NCBI GenBank assembly: GCA_020523905.1 | Contig: JAJAPZ010000007.1 | Location: 1 to 64,000, forward strand | Length of the DNA stretch: 64,000 bases | Origin: Candidatus Obscuribacterium magneticum | Lineage (GTDB): Bacteria; Elusimicrobiota; Elusimicrobia; F11 | Direction of reading: 5' to 3' | The notes under the pieces: model-generated | Database searches by the model: none | Told to the model about the DNA's origin: nothing | The model's input: the letters and a program-made list of their open reading frames with translations, nothing else | Part shown: positions 17,413-26,291 of the stretch, piece after piece | How positions within the stretch are numbered: the stretch's first letter is position 1 | How the letters are laid out: each line of letters begins with the position of its first letter | Translations under genes and position numbers: made by a program

Positions 17413-18147
17413 ATGAGGACGAGAAGTAAAATCTTTCCGTTGGTTTTGGGATTGCTCCTGTTCACCTCTCCAGGTTTTTCCAAAGCACAAAAGCCCCAGC
17501 CCACCAAACGTTACCAGCGGTATTCGCTCTCGCGGGGGGAACCCATCGAAATCCCTGCCCGAAAAGCCATTCTGCCTTTTGTTATCTATGGAGATGAGAT
17601 GAAGGGGGCCACCGCCTATGTTCCCAGCGGCTACATCGGCGATGCCTCGGCCCTCAGTGTATCGCCGATCTATGAGTCCGCCCCCTTGGCGTCGGGAAAG
17701 CCCGGGCGCACGGCTCTTAAAATCACCTATTTTCCGAAGGGATCTGAGGGGTGGGCGGGCATCTTTTGGCTTACGCCCCCCAACAATTGGGGCACGGTCA
17801 AAGGCGCCGGGTATGATCTGAGCCAGGCCAAACGGCTTACCTTTTGGGTTCGCGGGGAGAAGGGAGGCGAAATCATCACCGAAGTGAAATTGGGCGGGAT
17901 CGCGGGCGGCCCCTATCCGGATTCCGACATGGCCTCCCTGGGGCCCTTGGAATTGTCTACGGATTGGGATCAATACGCCATCGATTTATCCGGGAAGGAT
18001 CTGCGGCATATTATTGCCGGATTCGCCTTTGTGGTCCGTCGGGCGGACAATCCCCGCGGAGCCGTGTTTTATTTTGATGAAATCGTTTTTGAAGGGGAGG
18101 CCCCGTCGCCGGCGGCCACACCAACAACCCCTGAAAAATCTCCATGA
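17413..18147 (+). CDS. Secreted jelly-roll (CBM-like) protein, paralogue 2
   Basis: This 244-residue protein has a signal peptide (FPLVLGLLLFTSPGFSKA) and one domain parallel to its upstream neighbour. Shared elements are AYVPSGYIGD, GWAGIFWLTPPNNWG, LTFWVRGEKGGE, LGGIAG and FYFDEIVFE. The C-terminus is a short Pro/Ala/Thr tail. It probably binds a glycan or is part of a surface complex; this is inference. Its stop overlaps the next gene by four bases (ATGA). Confidence 0.65.
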   Translation: MRTRSKIFPLVLGLLLFTSPGFSKAQKPQPTKRYQRYSLSRGEPIEIPARKAILPFVIYGDEMKGATAYVPSGYIGDASALSVSPIYESAPLASGKPGRTALKITYFPKGSEGWAGIFWLTPPNNWGTVKGAGYDLSQAKRLTFWVRGEKGGEIITEVKLGGIAGGPYPDSDMASLGPLELSTDWDQYAIDLSGKDLRHIIAGFAFVVRRADNPRGAVFYFDEIVFEGEAPSPAATPTTPEKSP

Positions 18148-18824
18148 GGCGGATTCCAATCACTCCGTTTTTACTTCTGTTATTTTCAATGACCGCTGCC
18201 CTTAGCGTCAGCGGCTGTCGGCGCAATCCGATTGAACGATTGTCGGATCCCTTGCCGGACGGGGCCGTCCCCAATTCCAGCGGCGTTTATGTCATCTATG
18301 ATGATGAGCTGAAGACGGGAGGCGGAATGATGTTCATCCCGGGCGGTGAAAATCAAAATATCAATTTTCTCGATCAAGGGGCGGCCCCTCAGGGATTTGC
18401 CAATATCAGCTATTCTTGGAATGGCGCCGATGTGATGAATTCCACCACCCCGCAGCATTTGTATGCCGGCTTCTCTTTAATCGTCAGCTCGAGCGCCAGT
18501 CAATTGGATTTTGTCCCCGGCAAGAACCTTTCGGGGCCCGGCTATTTAAATCTGAAATTGTATGTTCGGGGAAGTCTTTCCACGGCCACACGTTTACGCA
18601 TCGAAGGACCGAGCGATGGCACCGGTTTGACGACACCTGCGCGAACCGAATTATTAAGTTTGGGTTCAAGTTGGCAAGAAGTCACCTTGCCTGTTCCGGC
18701 GGCTGATTTTGCCAACGTGAAAGTGTTTGTCACCATTTCTTTCCAATATGACCAGCCCCCGCGCACGACCAATCCCGGCAACGGCGGTATCGTTTATGTG
18801 GATTATCTTCGATATGAGCTCTAG
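18144..18824 (+). CDS. CBM-like lipoprotein, paralogue 3
   Basis: A 226-residue protein begins with a lipoprotein signal (LLLLFSMTAALSVSGC), placing it in a membrane facing the periplasm or surface. One divergent jelly-roll domain follows, with YVIYDDELKTGGG at the start, a LNLKLYVRGS strand in the position of the FWxxGE strand of its neighbours, and IVYVDYLRYEL at the end. The general layout but few exact residues are shared with paralogues 1 and 2. It overlaps both neighbours, showing tight coupling. Confidence 0.6.
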   Translation: MRRIPITPFLLLLFSMTAALSVSGCRRNPIERLSDPLPDGAVPNSSGVYVIYDDELKTGGGMMFIPGGENQNINFLDQGAAPQGFANISYSWNGADVMNSTTPQHLYAGFSLIVSSSASQLDFVPGKNLSGPGYLNLKLYVRGSLSTATRLRIEGPSDGTGLTTPARTELLSLGSSWQEVTLPVPAADFANVKVFVTISFQYDQPPRTTNPGNGGIVYVDYLRYEL

Positions 18825-19407
18825 ACGATTGTTTGCGATACTGTGCGTCTTGGCCTTGTGTTTGGCGGGCGGACATGTGAGGGCCGGCGAGACAGGGGAG
18901 GCCCCCTATGGAGACGCTGTCCCCAGCCTTTCGCCCATGGGAGAAGCGACCGCCTCCCTATTTGACCGTGTGCTTGGCCGCAAGGGGGAGGCAGCCAACA
19001 TCAATTACCTGGTCGTTGAACTTCATCAACACGGGCCCGGCCATGCGTCTTTGCGATCGGCGCTTGTCCCCGGTTGGGGGCAGATCTTCAATCAACAACC
19101 CGGGAAGGGAACCCTGTTTTTTGTGACCTTTTCGGCGGCTCTGGCGGGCAGTATCACCACGTATCATGACGCTCGACAGAAATATGCGGATTACCAGGAC
19201 CAGGGACAGAAGAATAATTCCCTTTTCGAAGATTACGAAAACAGAAGGACCCAATCTTTTATTTTAGGCGGCGCCGCCGCCCTTCTCTGGGGTGTCTCGA
19301 TCGTCGACGCCTATCAACACGGGTATTCGCCGCTCTGGTCCGGTTCAAACATTCAGTTGGCGGTTGATTCGGAGGGTGCCGGGGTGATGTGGAGGAGGAG
19401 ATTTTGA
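18814..19407 (+). CDS. DUF5683-like membrane-associated protein
   Basis: This 197-residue protein has a signal peptide (LFAILCVLALCLAGGHVRA) and the segment SLRSALVPGWGQIFNQQPGK near residue 70. That segment resembles the DUF5683 motif (LPGWGQ-x-YN). Two hydrophobic segments follow, before and after a charged YENRR stretch. DUF5683 proteins are of unknown function. ATG 18814 lies 11 bases inside the previous gene, and the stop overlaps the next start, so it belongs to the same operon. Confidence 0.6.
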   Translation: MSSRRLFAILCVLALCLAGGHVRAGETGEAPYGDAVPSLSPMGEATASLFDRVLGRKGEAANINYLVVELHQHGPGHASLRSALVPGWGQIFNQQPGKGTLFFVTFSAALAGSITTYHDARQKYADYQDQGQKNNSLFEDYENRRTQSFILGGAAALLWGVSIVDAYQHGYSPLWSGSNIQLAVDSEGAGVMWRRRF

Positions 19408-20267
19408 CGGCCCACGAACGTTATTTAACATACGGGATTTGCGTTGTTTTTTTGCTTTTCTTCGGATGTCATAAAAAGGATCGATTGAGTGAGAATACCT
19501 ATACGCTGGCCATTGATCCGCCGGCGGTGGCGGTTGTTAAAGAAGGGTCCCAGACCTTCACCGCGCGCGCCGTGTCCGCCGCCGGGAATTTCAATGTCAG
19601 TCCGACCTGGTCCGTTTCCCCGCCCGCCATGGATTTTTTGAGTTCTCATATCGGAAATCCCGTCATCTTTCAGCCCACGGAACTGGGGGACGCGGTGATT
19701 ACCGCCACCTTTGAAGGGACCCAGGCGAACGCTCAGGTGGCGGTCGTCACGTATCAACCGAACAGCAACACCTTTGATGTCTACACCGATCTTTTACCGA
19801 CGGGAGCGGATATCGACAGCGATATTTTTCTCTTTTCCGGGAATATAACCGTCACCGAAATGACGTCGGGCTATACGCCGCAGGGCGTGAAATACCAGAG
19901 GGCGGTCCCCTCAATCTCAGGGGCTTTTTGGGGCGTGACATTGGATAAGGTTGCCCTTGGCAAGAGCAAGAATCTTCAAGAATTTTCGAGCGGGAGTTTG
20001 GAATTTTCCATTCGGCTCAGCCGTCAGTTGACAACCGATGGGGTCAATATTTTTATAAATAACATTGCCGGTTCAACGGGGACCGTCGTGTTGGCGTCGA
20101 GTCACAACTTTCTCAATACCGTTTCGGATGATTGGCAGGAGGTCTCCATTCCCATTTCAGAATTCGCAATTGATACGAGTTTCATCAAAGTTCCGTTTGG
20201 AATCAAAATAGACCCGTTAGTCAGTTCGTTGACCTTTGACGTTGATGCGGTCCGATGGCAAAAATGA
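19404..20267 (+). CDS. Lipoprotein with Ig-like and CBM-like domains, paralogue 4
   Basis: A 287-residue lipoprotein has a signal ending FLLFFGC. A BIG2-like Ig domain follows (LAIDPPAVAVVKEGSQTFTARAVS, with SPTWSVSPP). A jelly-roll domain starting TFDVYTDLLPTG ends in VDAVRWQK. This BIG-CBM pairing and the TFDVYTD opening recur in the 1310-residue protein at 29506 (TFNVYSD). I chose TTG 19404, which overlaps the previous stop (TTGA) and has GGAGGAGGAG just upstream; GTG 19389 would add five residues. It is the last gene before a new promoter. Confidence 0.65.
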   Translation: MTAHERYLTYGICVVFLLFFGCHKKDRLSENTYTLAIDPPAVAVVKEGSQTFTARAVSAAGNFNVSPTWSVSPPAMDFLSSHIGNPVIFQPTELGDAVITATFEGTQANAQVAVVTYQPNSNTFDVYTDLLPTGADIDSDIFLFSGNITVTEMTSGYTPQGVKYQRAVPSISGAFWGVTLDKVALGKSKNLQEFSSGSLEFSIRLSRQLTTDGVNIFINNIAGSTGTVVLASSHNFLNTVSDDWQEVSIPISEFAIDTSFIKVPFGIKIDPLVSSLTFDVDAVRWQK

Positions 20268-20275
20268 AGCATGAA

Positions 20276-20303
20276 TTGTAAAAAAAACGGGGGATGCTAT
20301 ACT
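20276..20303 (+). promoter_or_regulatory. Sigma-70-type promoter of the SBP-GGDEF pair
   Basis: TTGTAA (20276-20281) and TATACT (20298-20303) are separated by 16 bases. They lie just after the stop of paralogue 4 and about 40 bases before the next start. An A-run and G-run fill the spacer. No ribosome-binding site precedes the ATG at 20342. Confidence 0.55.
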
Positions 20304-20341
20304 TATTCAAGCGCTTTAATTTCATTATTATTGGTTTTTGA

Positions 20342-21649
20342 ATGCTATTAAAGATTGGTAAAAAATCGGGCAAAAAGACCTTGAACTTCTGGATTATGCC
20401 GAACGCCGGATTTGCGACAAGAGGCATTCTCCAGAAATACCTTGATGAATTTGAGCGGCGGTGGCCGGACGTGACGATTCATCTCACCATTCACCCGTGG
20501 AGCCTGGCCTGGAACCGGCTGATGGAGGTCGTGAAGGGCCGATACATGGGATCGTTGCCGGATGTCATTCAGGTCGGGACGACATGGGTAGCCACCCTGG
20601 CCTATCTGGGCGCCTTGGAAAAAATTCCATACGAAAAAGTATTGCCGCATGACGATAAAACATCTGCCTACATATGGGATCCCGGGGCTCAGAGTGAATC
20701 CGGGAAAGAACTTTTTTGCGTCCCCTGGTTTATTGACATCAGGGTCCTCTATTACCGGCGGGATATTTTTGATGCGATCGGGGTCGGGCCTGGTTTGATC
20801 AACGATTGGGTGGGGTTTCACCAGGCGTGTGTGGAGGTGCGAAAATATTTAAGCCGGGGAGGGCCGGTGTCCAGGGTGGTGGCACCTCTGGCCATCCCGG
20901 GACAGAAAGTGGGTGTTCTCATGCATGATTTGGCCCCTTTCATCTGGGAGGCCGGCGGGGATTTTTGTTCCGATGATCTGCAACGGGGCAACTTGAATAG
21001 CCCCGCCACGATGCGCGGCTGTGAATTTTATTTTGACCTTATTCATCAGGGCTGCATGCCCATCCCCTCCACCGACGTGCCATCCGGCAATTTTTTCACC
21101 GGCAATACCGCTATGCAGTTTTCGGGGACGTGGCCGATTGAGACATTCCTCAATCCGGATTACCCCTTCAGGTCGCGCGAGGTGACGGACCATTTTTCCG
21201 TCGCCATGTTTCCGTCGGGCCCTCAGGGGCGCTACACTTTTCTGGGTGGGAGCAATTTGGCCGTTGCCGCGGTGTCCCCGCAGAAAGAGATGGCCTTGGA
21301 ACTCATTCACTTTTTGACCGAGCCCTCTCGGCAATTGGACCATGCGCGCTCGACCGGCACCTTGACCGCCCGCGTGGCCAGCATGGAGAAGTTGTTTGAG
21401 AAAGCTCCCGAAGCCAAAAAGGTCTTCTGGGATTCCTTGGGGCACGCCCGGCGGCTGCCGCGCCTCATTCCCCTGGGATCGGTGGAGCAGATTATCACAA
21501 AGATGTCCCGCCGTATTCTGGCCTTCATCCGGGCGGGAACCTACAACCACAAAAAACTCTACGATGAGATGATCAAGGCCAATGACGATATCAACACCGT
21601 CCTCTCGTTGCACCGTTATGGAGACAGCGGATCGGGGGTTTCGTCGTGA
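20342..21649 (+). CDS. Solute-binding-protein homologue without signal peptide (probable cytoplasmic sensor)
   Basis: This 435-residue protein has the family 1 sugar-binding-protein fold signature: LNFWIMPNAG at the first strand, ILQKYLDEFERRWPDVTIHLTIHPWSLAWNRL, PDVIQVGTTWV, and a late FLGGSNLAVAA. The N-terminus MLLKIGKKSGKK lacks a hydrophobic segment or lipobox, and an in-frame TGA sits directly before the ATG, so no longer form exists. It should stay in the cytoplasm. Its stop overlaps the GGDEF gene (GTGA). The likely role is sensing an imported or metabolised sugar and acting on the diguanylate cyclase; this is inference. A pseudogenised importer protein is less likely because the frame is intact. 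Confidence 0.75.
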   Translation: MLLKIGKKSGKKTLNFWIMPNAGFATRGILQKYLDEFERRWPDVTIHLTIHPWSLAWNRLMEVVKGRYMGSLPDVIQVGTTWVATLAYLGALEKIPYEKVLPHDDKTSAYIWDPGAQSESGKELFCVPWFIDIRVLYYRRDIFDAIGVGPGLINDWVGFHQACVEVRKYLSRGGPVSRVVAPLAIPGQKVGVLMHDLAPFIWEAGGDFCSDDLQRGNLNSPATMRGCEFYFDLIHQGCMPIPSTDVPSGNFFTGNTAMQFSGTWPIETFLNPDYPFRSREVTDHFSVAMFPSGPQGRYTFLGGSNLAVAAVSPQKEMALELIHFLTEPSRQLDHARSTGTLTARVASMEKLFEKAPEAKKVFWDSLGHARRLPRLIPLGSVEQIITKMSRRILAFIRAGTYNHKKLYDEMIKANDDINTVLSLHRYGDSGSGVSS

Positions 21650-23157
21650 TCGCTTTACGCGCCCTCATCATTTACGAAGAGCTGCTCCGGGAGTTTTTGG
21701 GGGAATTGTCCCGTGCGGTGGGGTTGGAGGAATCCCTTGAGTTGGGACTGGGTTATCTCTCCCGGCGGTTGCGGTTGGAAAACGCCGCCCTTTTTTGGTG
21801 GGACGATTCCCGGCAAGCCCTGACGATGCAGTACGTGTTTCAGGACGACACCCTGATGGAAGGCGAGGAGGAAATTCTCGTCAATGCCTCGAGCCAGCTC
21901 CACATGCTGATCCAGGAGCTCAGACCCGTCATTGTTTCCAAAGGGACGCCCTGGTTGGTCTATTTGCCGCTGACGTCGAAAGGGACATTGATCGGCGCCC
22001 TTCGTTTAACTCGGAAGCGTCCCATCCCGCGGGGGCGTGTTTTGGAGAAGCTCCCGCCCCTGCGAGCGCAACGGCGGTCCGCGATTCGGGAATATCCACT
22101 TCTGGAGGACGTCTCCAATATTTTATCGACGAAATTGCAGGAGGTTTTCCACGAACAGACGCATCGGAAAAAAGAAGAGTATTTTCAAGCCGGTGCGGAG
22201 GTGGCCACGGCCGTCATGGAAACACCGCGGCTGAAGGAGATGCTGGAGGCGGTGTGCCGGAGTCTGGTGGTCCACTTAGGGTTCGATCGCATCCGTTTTT
22301 ATCTCATCCATCCGGGACGGGATGTGTTGGCAGGGATCGTCGGCTTGCAGATTCCGGGGCGCTGTCTCAACATCGAATCGGAATCGTATCCCATCAAGTC
22401 CGGCGTCAATCCCCTGGTCGATGTGATTCTGGCGGGGCGAAGCGACGTTCAAGTGGATGCGGCGGGCCCGCGGGTGGTTTATGTGCCGATTGTCATTCGC
22501 GGGCAGGTGGTCGGGTGCATGTCGGTGGACAATCTCTTAAGTCAACAGGAGATCGATGGGGAACAGCAGTCCGTGCTAAAAACCCTGGCCGGGCAGATCG
22601 GCATGGCCATCGCCAACGCCAAACTCTTCGAAGACATCGAGCAGCAGGCCATCACCGACGGGCTCACCAAGCTCTACGTGTACCGCTATTTCCAGCAGCG
22701 GTTGAAAGAAGAAATGGACCGGGCCGACCGGTATTCCTACAGCGTGGCCTTGATCATGATGGATGTGGATAATTTTAAAAAGTTCAACGACACCTACGGA
22801 CATCCCCTGGGGGATAAAGTCCTGGAATTTCTGGCCCATACGATACGAAGCAACATACGACGGATCGACCTGGCGTCGCGCTACGGAGGGGACGAGTTTA
22901 TCCTTCTTCTTCCCGAGATCACCGAGCAGGAAGCCTGGCTCATGGCGGCCCGCCTCCTCAGTGCCTTGAAGACGTGCACGTTGCGTGCGCCCAGCGGAGA
23001 CCCCATCAAAGTGACCGTCACCATGGGGGCCGCGCTTTACCCCTCCGATGCCGCCAACGCCCGCGATCTTATTGAGTTCGCCGACAAAGCCATGTACTGG
23101 GCCAAGCGCAACAATCGCGGCGATATCGCCTTTCACCGCGTCGTCAGCGAAAAATAA
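21646..23157 (+). CDS. GAF-GAF-GGDEF diguanylate cyclase
   Basis: This 503-residue cytoplasmic protein has two GAF-like sensory regions (about 15-120 and 190-325) and a GGDEF domain (about 335-500). The active site YGGDEF is intact at 414-418. The inhibitory-site RxxD (RRID) lies five residues before it, so c-di-GMP synthesis with product inhibition is expected. LIMMDVDNFKKFNDTYGHPLGD carries the metal-binding aspartate. No membrane segment is seen. The GTG start overlaps the stop of the signal-less binding protein, which suggests the two work together. Confidence 0.92.
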   Translation: MIALRALIIYEELLREFLGELSRAVGLEESLELGLGYLSRRLRLENAALFWWDDSRQALTMQYVFQDDTLMEGEEEILVNASSQLHMLIQELRPVIVSKGTPWLVYLPLTSKGTLIGALRLTRKRPIPRGRVLEKLPPLRAQRRSAIREYPLLEDVSNILSTKLQEVFHEQTHRKKEEYFQAGAEVATAVMETPRLKEMLEAVCRSLVVHLGFDRIRFYLIHPGRDVLAGIVGLQIPGRCLNIESESYPIKSGVNPLVDVILAGRSDVQVDAAGPRVVYVPIVIRGQVVGCMSVDNLLSQQEIDGEQQSVLKTLAGQIGMAIANAKLFEDIEQQAITDGLTKLYVYRYFQQRLKEEMDRADRYSYSVALIMMDVDNFKKFNDTYGHPLGDKVLEFLAHTIRSNIRRIDLASRYGGDEFILLLPEITEQEAWLMAARLLSALKTCTLRAPSGDPIKVTVTMGAALYPSDAANARDLIEFADKAMYWAKRNNRGDIAFHRVVSEK

Positions 23158-23196
23158 GTCTTCCGGGGCTCCCCCGCCCGTTAAAAAATGGGATGA

Positions 23197-24912
23197 TTGT
23201 TTGACCCAACCCAACTGTCCATGCAGAAAGCTATTCGACTTGTCATCGTGGCGGGGTTGATTCTCCTTTTCGCGGGCCTGCTCGTTTCGACCGCCCGGCA
23301 AAAGTCGTTGGTGTTCGATGAGGTGATCTATTCCGCGGTCGGCGTCCTTTATTGGACCACCGGGAACCTTCATTGGAACATCATCCACCCGCCTCTCCAG
23401 AAATATATTTCTGCGCTGCCGCTTCTCACCCAAAAACTGAAGATCCCGCAGGATCTTCAGCCCGACGGAACCGATGAATGGCGGGCCGGCTATCAACTGT
23501 TTTTTCAAAGCCCCACGCCCGCGCCCCGCCTCCTATTTTTAAGCCGCCTTCCGTCGATTCTGGTGACACTTCTGTTGGGGGGTGTCCTGTTTGTGGTCGG
23601 CTGGAAAGGGGGGAGATTCCTTTCCGGCCTTTTGGTGTTGGGCGTTTTTTCTTTGGATCCTTTGGTTTTGGGCAACGGCTCATTGGCCATGAATGATATC
23701 TTTGTCACCGCCTTCTTCTTTTTTACCGTGATGGCTTTTTACGGGTGGACTCAAGGGAAGCGCGGGGCGGGCGTCGGGTGCGGGGTCTTGATGGGCTTGA
23801 CGGTGCTCATGAAATCCTCGGGACTTTTGTTGATACCGGTCATTCTCCTTCTCTATGGGTTCAATTGTCGATTGTTGCGGCGAAGGAAAGGGAGCCAAGG
23901 CCTCGGCGCGATGGCCCTTATTTTCCTTGTGGCCGGCGTTGTGATTTTTGCTGGTTACCGATTTAATGGCTCCCTTTTAATGGAGTCCTTAAGAGCCCAG
24001 TTTTTTCTGCAAACGTCCCGTCCGGTGACGGGGTATTTGCTGGGGCCGATTTCGGGATTTGCCTCTTGGTATTACTACCCCATTGCGCTGATCATAAAAA
24101 CCCCCTTGCCCTTGTTGCTTTTGTGGGGATTTGCCATAGGCGTCCATCTGAAAAAGCACAGGAAAGACGAGCGTTTTCTTTTTGCTTTTCTCCCCCTCCT
24201 CTGCATTTGGGGGGCGAGCCTCATGAGCCGTAATTGTTTTGGCGTGCGCTATCTTCTGCCGGCGACGCCCTTCCTCGCCATTCTGGTGGGGGGAAGCCTT
24301 TCTCTCCTCAAGAAAAGGGAGCGAATAGCCACTGTTATTTTAATGGGATGGTTGATGACGGAAACCATCTTGGTGCACCCCCATCACATGGCTTATTTTA
24401 ACGAGTTGATCGGGGGCCCACGGGAGGGGCATAAATGGCTGGAAGGGTCCAATCAGGATTGGGGTCAGGATTTGCCGGCCCTGGCCACCTATCTGAGACG
24501 AGAGGGTTCTCCAACGGTCCTCATGGGGTACTGGGGCTCGAATGATCCCGGGGCTTGGGGGATAGAGTACCAGGATGTGTTATCTGCGGCCATCGCCAAT
24601 GCTTTTCGGGCCGAGATCGTTCATCCAATCGACGCGAAAAAGGAATTTCTCGTTGTCAGTGCCCGGCTCCGGCATGACCCGAGTACGCGGGCGGCATACC
24701 AATGGCTGGACCAAAGGAAACCCATCGCGTTTCTCGGCTATACCCTCTTCGTCTATGATGTCAGCCATGATGCCGAGGCGGCACTGAATTTGGCGGATGT
24801 CTATCTGACGATGGGAAGGATAAAATCGGCAAAAAGGCAGCTTGTAAAAGCTCTTCGTACAAATCCAAAAATTCCCCGCGCCCGGGAACTTTTGAAGACG
24901 TTGAAAGTTTAG
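23197..24912 (+). CDS. GT39-type (ArnT/PMT-like) membrane glycosyltransferase
   Basis: This polytopic protein of about 571 residues has a long periplasmic first loop with the FDE motif (SLVFDEVIYSAVG) and HPPLQKYISALPLL, both typical of GT-C enzymes of family 39. These enzymes use lipid-linked sugars on the outer face of the inner membrane. About ten hydrophobic helices follow. A soluble tail includes GSNQDWGQDLPALATYL and ends with a TPR-like unit (ALNLADVYLTMGRIKSAKRQLVKAL). The start is uncertain: TTG 23197 has GGGATGA upstream, and ATG 23221 is the alternative. Protein or glycolipid glycosylation of the surface system is plausible. Confidence 0.8.
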   Translation: MFDPTQLSMQKAIRLVIVAGLILLFAGLLVSTARQKSLVFDEVIYSAVGVLYWTTGNLHWNIIHPPLQKYISALPLLTQKLKIPQDLQPDGTDEWRAGYQLFFQSPTPAPRLLFLSRLPSILVTLLLGGVLFVVGWKGGRFLSGLLVLGVFSLDPLVLGNGSLAMNDIFVTAFFFFTVMAFYGWTQGKRGAGVGCGVLMGLTVLMKSSGLLLIPVILLLYGFNCRLLRRRKGSQGLGAMALIFLVAGVVIFAGYRFNGSLLMESLRAQFFLQTSRPVTGYLLGPISGFASWYYYPIALIIKTPLPLLLLWGFAIGVHLKKHRKDERFLFAFLPLLCIWGASLMSRNCFGVRYLLPATPFLAILVGGSLSLLKKRERIATVILMGWLMTETILVHPHHMAYFNELIGGPREGHKWLEGSNQDWGQDLPALATYLRREGSPTVLMGYWGSNDPGAWGIEYQDVLSAAIANAFRAEIVHPIDAKKEFLVVSARLRHDPSTRAAYQWLDQRKPIAFLGYTLFVYDVSHDAEAALNLADVYLTMGRIKSAKRQLVKALRTNPKIPRARELLKTLKV

Positions 24913-25078
24913 AATTCCGACCCTCTTTACCGTTTTCTTACATAATCCTGACTTGCATTTTCGACGATGATTTTAGTAGAAGAATATAAGGTAAGTTATT
25001 GGTTTCGTGGCCTCTCTTCGTTCGATGTGCTCCTCCCGCGAAGTCAAATATCAAATGAGTGCGTTTTTTCAGTGAAAA

Positions 25079-25128
25079 TTTACAACTTGTTAACAGTTTC
25101 TTAATGCGTTCTTAAGACGGCTTTAAGT
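25079..25128 (+). promoter_or_regulatory. Tandem 11-bp direct repeats, Pho-box-like operator 1
   Basis: Five hexamers start exactly 11 bases apart: TTTACA 25079, TTAACA 25090, TTAATG 25101, TTAAGA 25112 and TTAAGT 25123. This is the layout of PhoP/PhoB and other OmpR-family operators, where the known Bacillus PhoP consensus is TT(A/T/C)ACA every 11 bp. It lies 56 bases before the outer-membrane protein gene at 25184. The upstream 165 bases (24913-25078) show nothing clear. No convincing -10 box was found after it. Confidence 0.65.
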
Positions 25129-25183
25129 AGGATTGGATTGGGATGGAATGTCCCAATGTCGAAGTTGTTTAAGGGAGCAGGAT

Positions 25184-26185
25184 ATGGCTCGGGAAAGCGG
25201 TGTCGAACATAGATACGTCTCCCAATCCAACGGCTTGAAATCGCTTTGTCTTTTCGGAGCGATGCTTCTCTTCTGGCCTGGCCTTTCCCGGGCGGCTTTT
25301 CAGGAAAACCTTTGGGGCGCCCGGCCCGCCAGTCTGGCCGGCGCTTTCACCGCCCTGGCCGATGATGCAAATGCCCCCGTTTACAATCCCGCCGGCATCA
25401 GCCTCACGACGAACAACGAAATTACCCTCATGTACGCCCGCCTGTATTCGGGCCTAAAACTCTACGCCGGCGATAACGACACCTCCCGTTTGGGACTTGG
25501 ATTTTTCAGCTACGTCCCGCAAATTGCGGAAAAACGGTTCGGGAGTTATGGTTTCAGCTGGACCAATTTTACCGCCACCAACCTTTATCGCGAGGACACC
25601 TTTTCACTCACTGTTGCGGATTCCTACCAATTCGATCAATTGTCAGTCAGACCCATTCTATCCTACGGCGCCAATGTGAAGCTTTTGCGGCGGTCCTTTT
25701 CCACGGACGTCCGGACCGATCAAGACGCTGTGTTTCAGAACGGGCGGGACTCGACAGCTTTCACTTTCGATGTGGGACTGATCGCCCAGCCACGATTCTC
25801 GCTTTTACCGGGATTGAAAATCGGGATGGCCGCCCAAAATGTGACGGAACCCGATATCGGGTTGGCCTCCACCGACCGCGTGCCGGCGCGCTATAGCTTC
25901 GGCCTGGCTTACGAGGACCGGCGTTTCCGGTATTTCAATCCCGCGATCGATGTATCCCGCCGGCGGGGGCGGACGCTTGTCTCGGCGGCGTGGGAAGGAT
26001 GGGTGGCCGGGGATACCCTGGCTCTTCGCCTCGGTGGAAACGCCGATCAGTTGGCGGGCGGCATCGGATACCGATTTCGTCTTTCTCGTCAGGTCACGGT
26101 TGGATTGGACTATTCCATTCAGTGGCCGTTTAACGTGGAAGGGACGGATGGAACCCACCGGGTGTCCATCACAACGAATTTTTAG
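25184..26185 (+). CDS. PorV/UPF0164-like outer-membrane protein
   Basis: A protein of about 333 residues has a signal peptide (SLCLFGAMLLFWPGLSRA). The mature start is FQENLWGARPASLAGAFTALADDANAPVYNPAGI, the hallmark opening of the PorV/UPF0164 and FadL-like barrel group. Barrel-like strands run to the C-terminal FNVEGTDGTHRVSITTNF, which ends in an aromatic residue. PorV is a shuttle component of type IX secretion in Bacteroidota, but the wider family has other or unknown roles. ATG 25184 has GGGAGCAGG upstream; an in-frame ATG at 25133 is possible but lies against the operator. It is preceded by the TTAA repeat array. Confidence 0.72.
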   Translation: MARESGVEHRYVSQSNGLKSLCLFGAMLLFWPGLSRAAFQENLWGARPASLAGAFTALADDANAPVYNPAGISLTTNNEITLMYARLYSGLKLYAGDNDTSRLGLGFFSYVPQIAEKRFGSYGFSWTNFTATNLYREDTFSLTVADSYQFDQLSVRPILSYGANVKLLRRSFSTDVRTDQDAVFQNGRDSTAFTFDVGLIAQPRFSLLPGLKIGMAAQNVTEPDIGLASTDRVPARYSFGLAYEDRRFRYFNPAIDVSRRRGRTLVSAAWEGWVAGDTLALRLGGNADQLAGGIGYRFRLSRQVTVGLDYSIQWPFNVEGTDGTHRVSITTNF

Positions 26186-26291
26186 TCTGACAAAGGAGGG
26201 CTAAAAAACATGCATGAAGCACCATGGTTAATGAACGGACACTCCCCTCGGCTGTCCTCTCTAAACAGCTCGATTAGGAGTGAAGTGCCTC

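Noticed and set aside
20342-21649. Signal peptide for the second solute-binding protein
   Set aside because: An in-frame TGA directly precedes the ATG, and the N-terminal residues are basic and polar with no hydrophobic core, so an export signal cannot be assigned.
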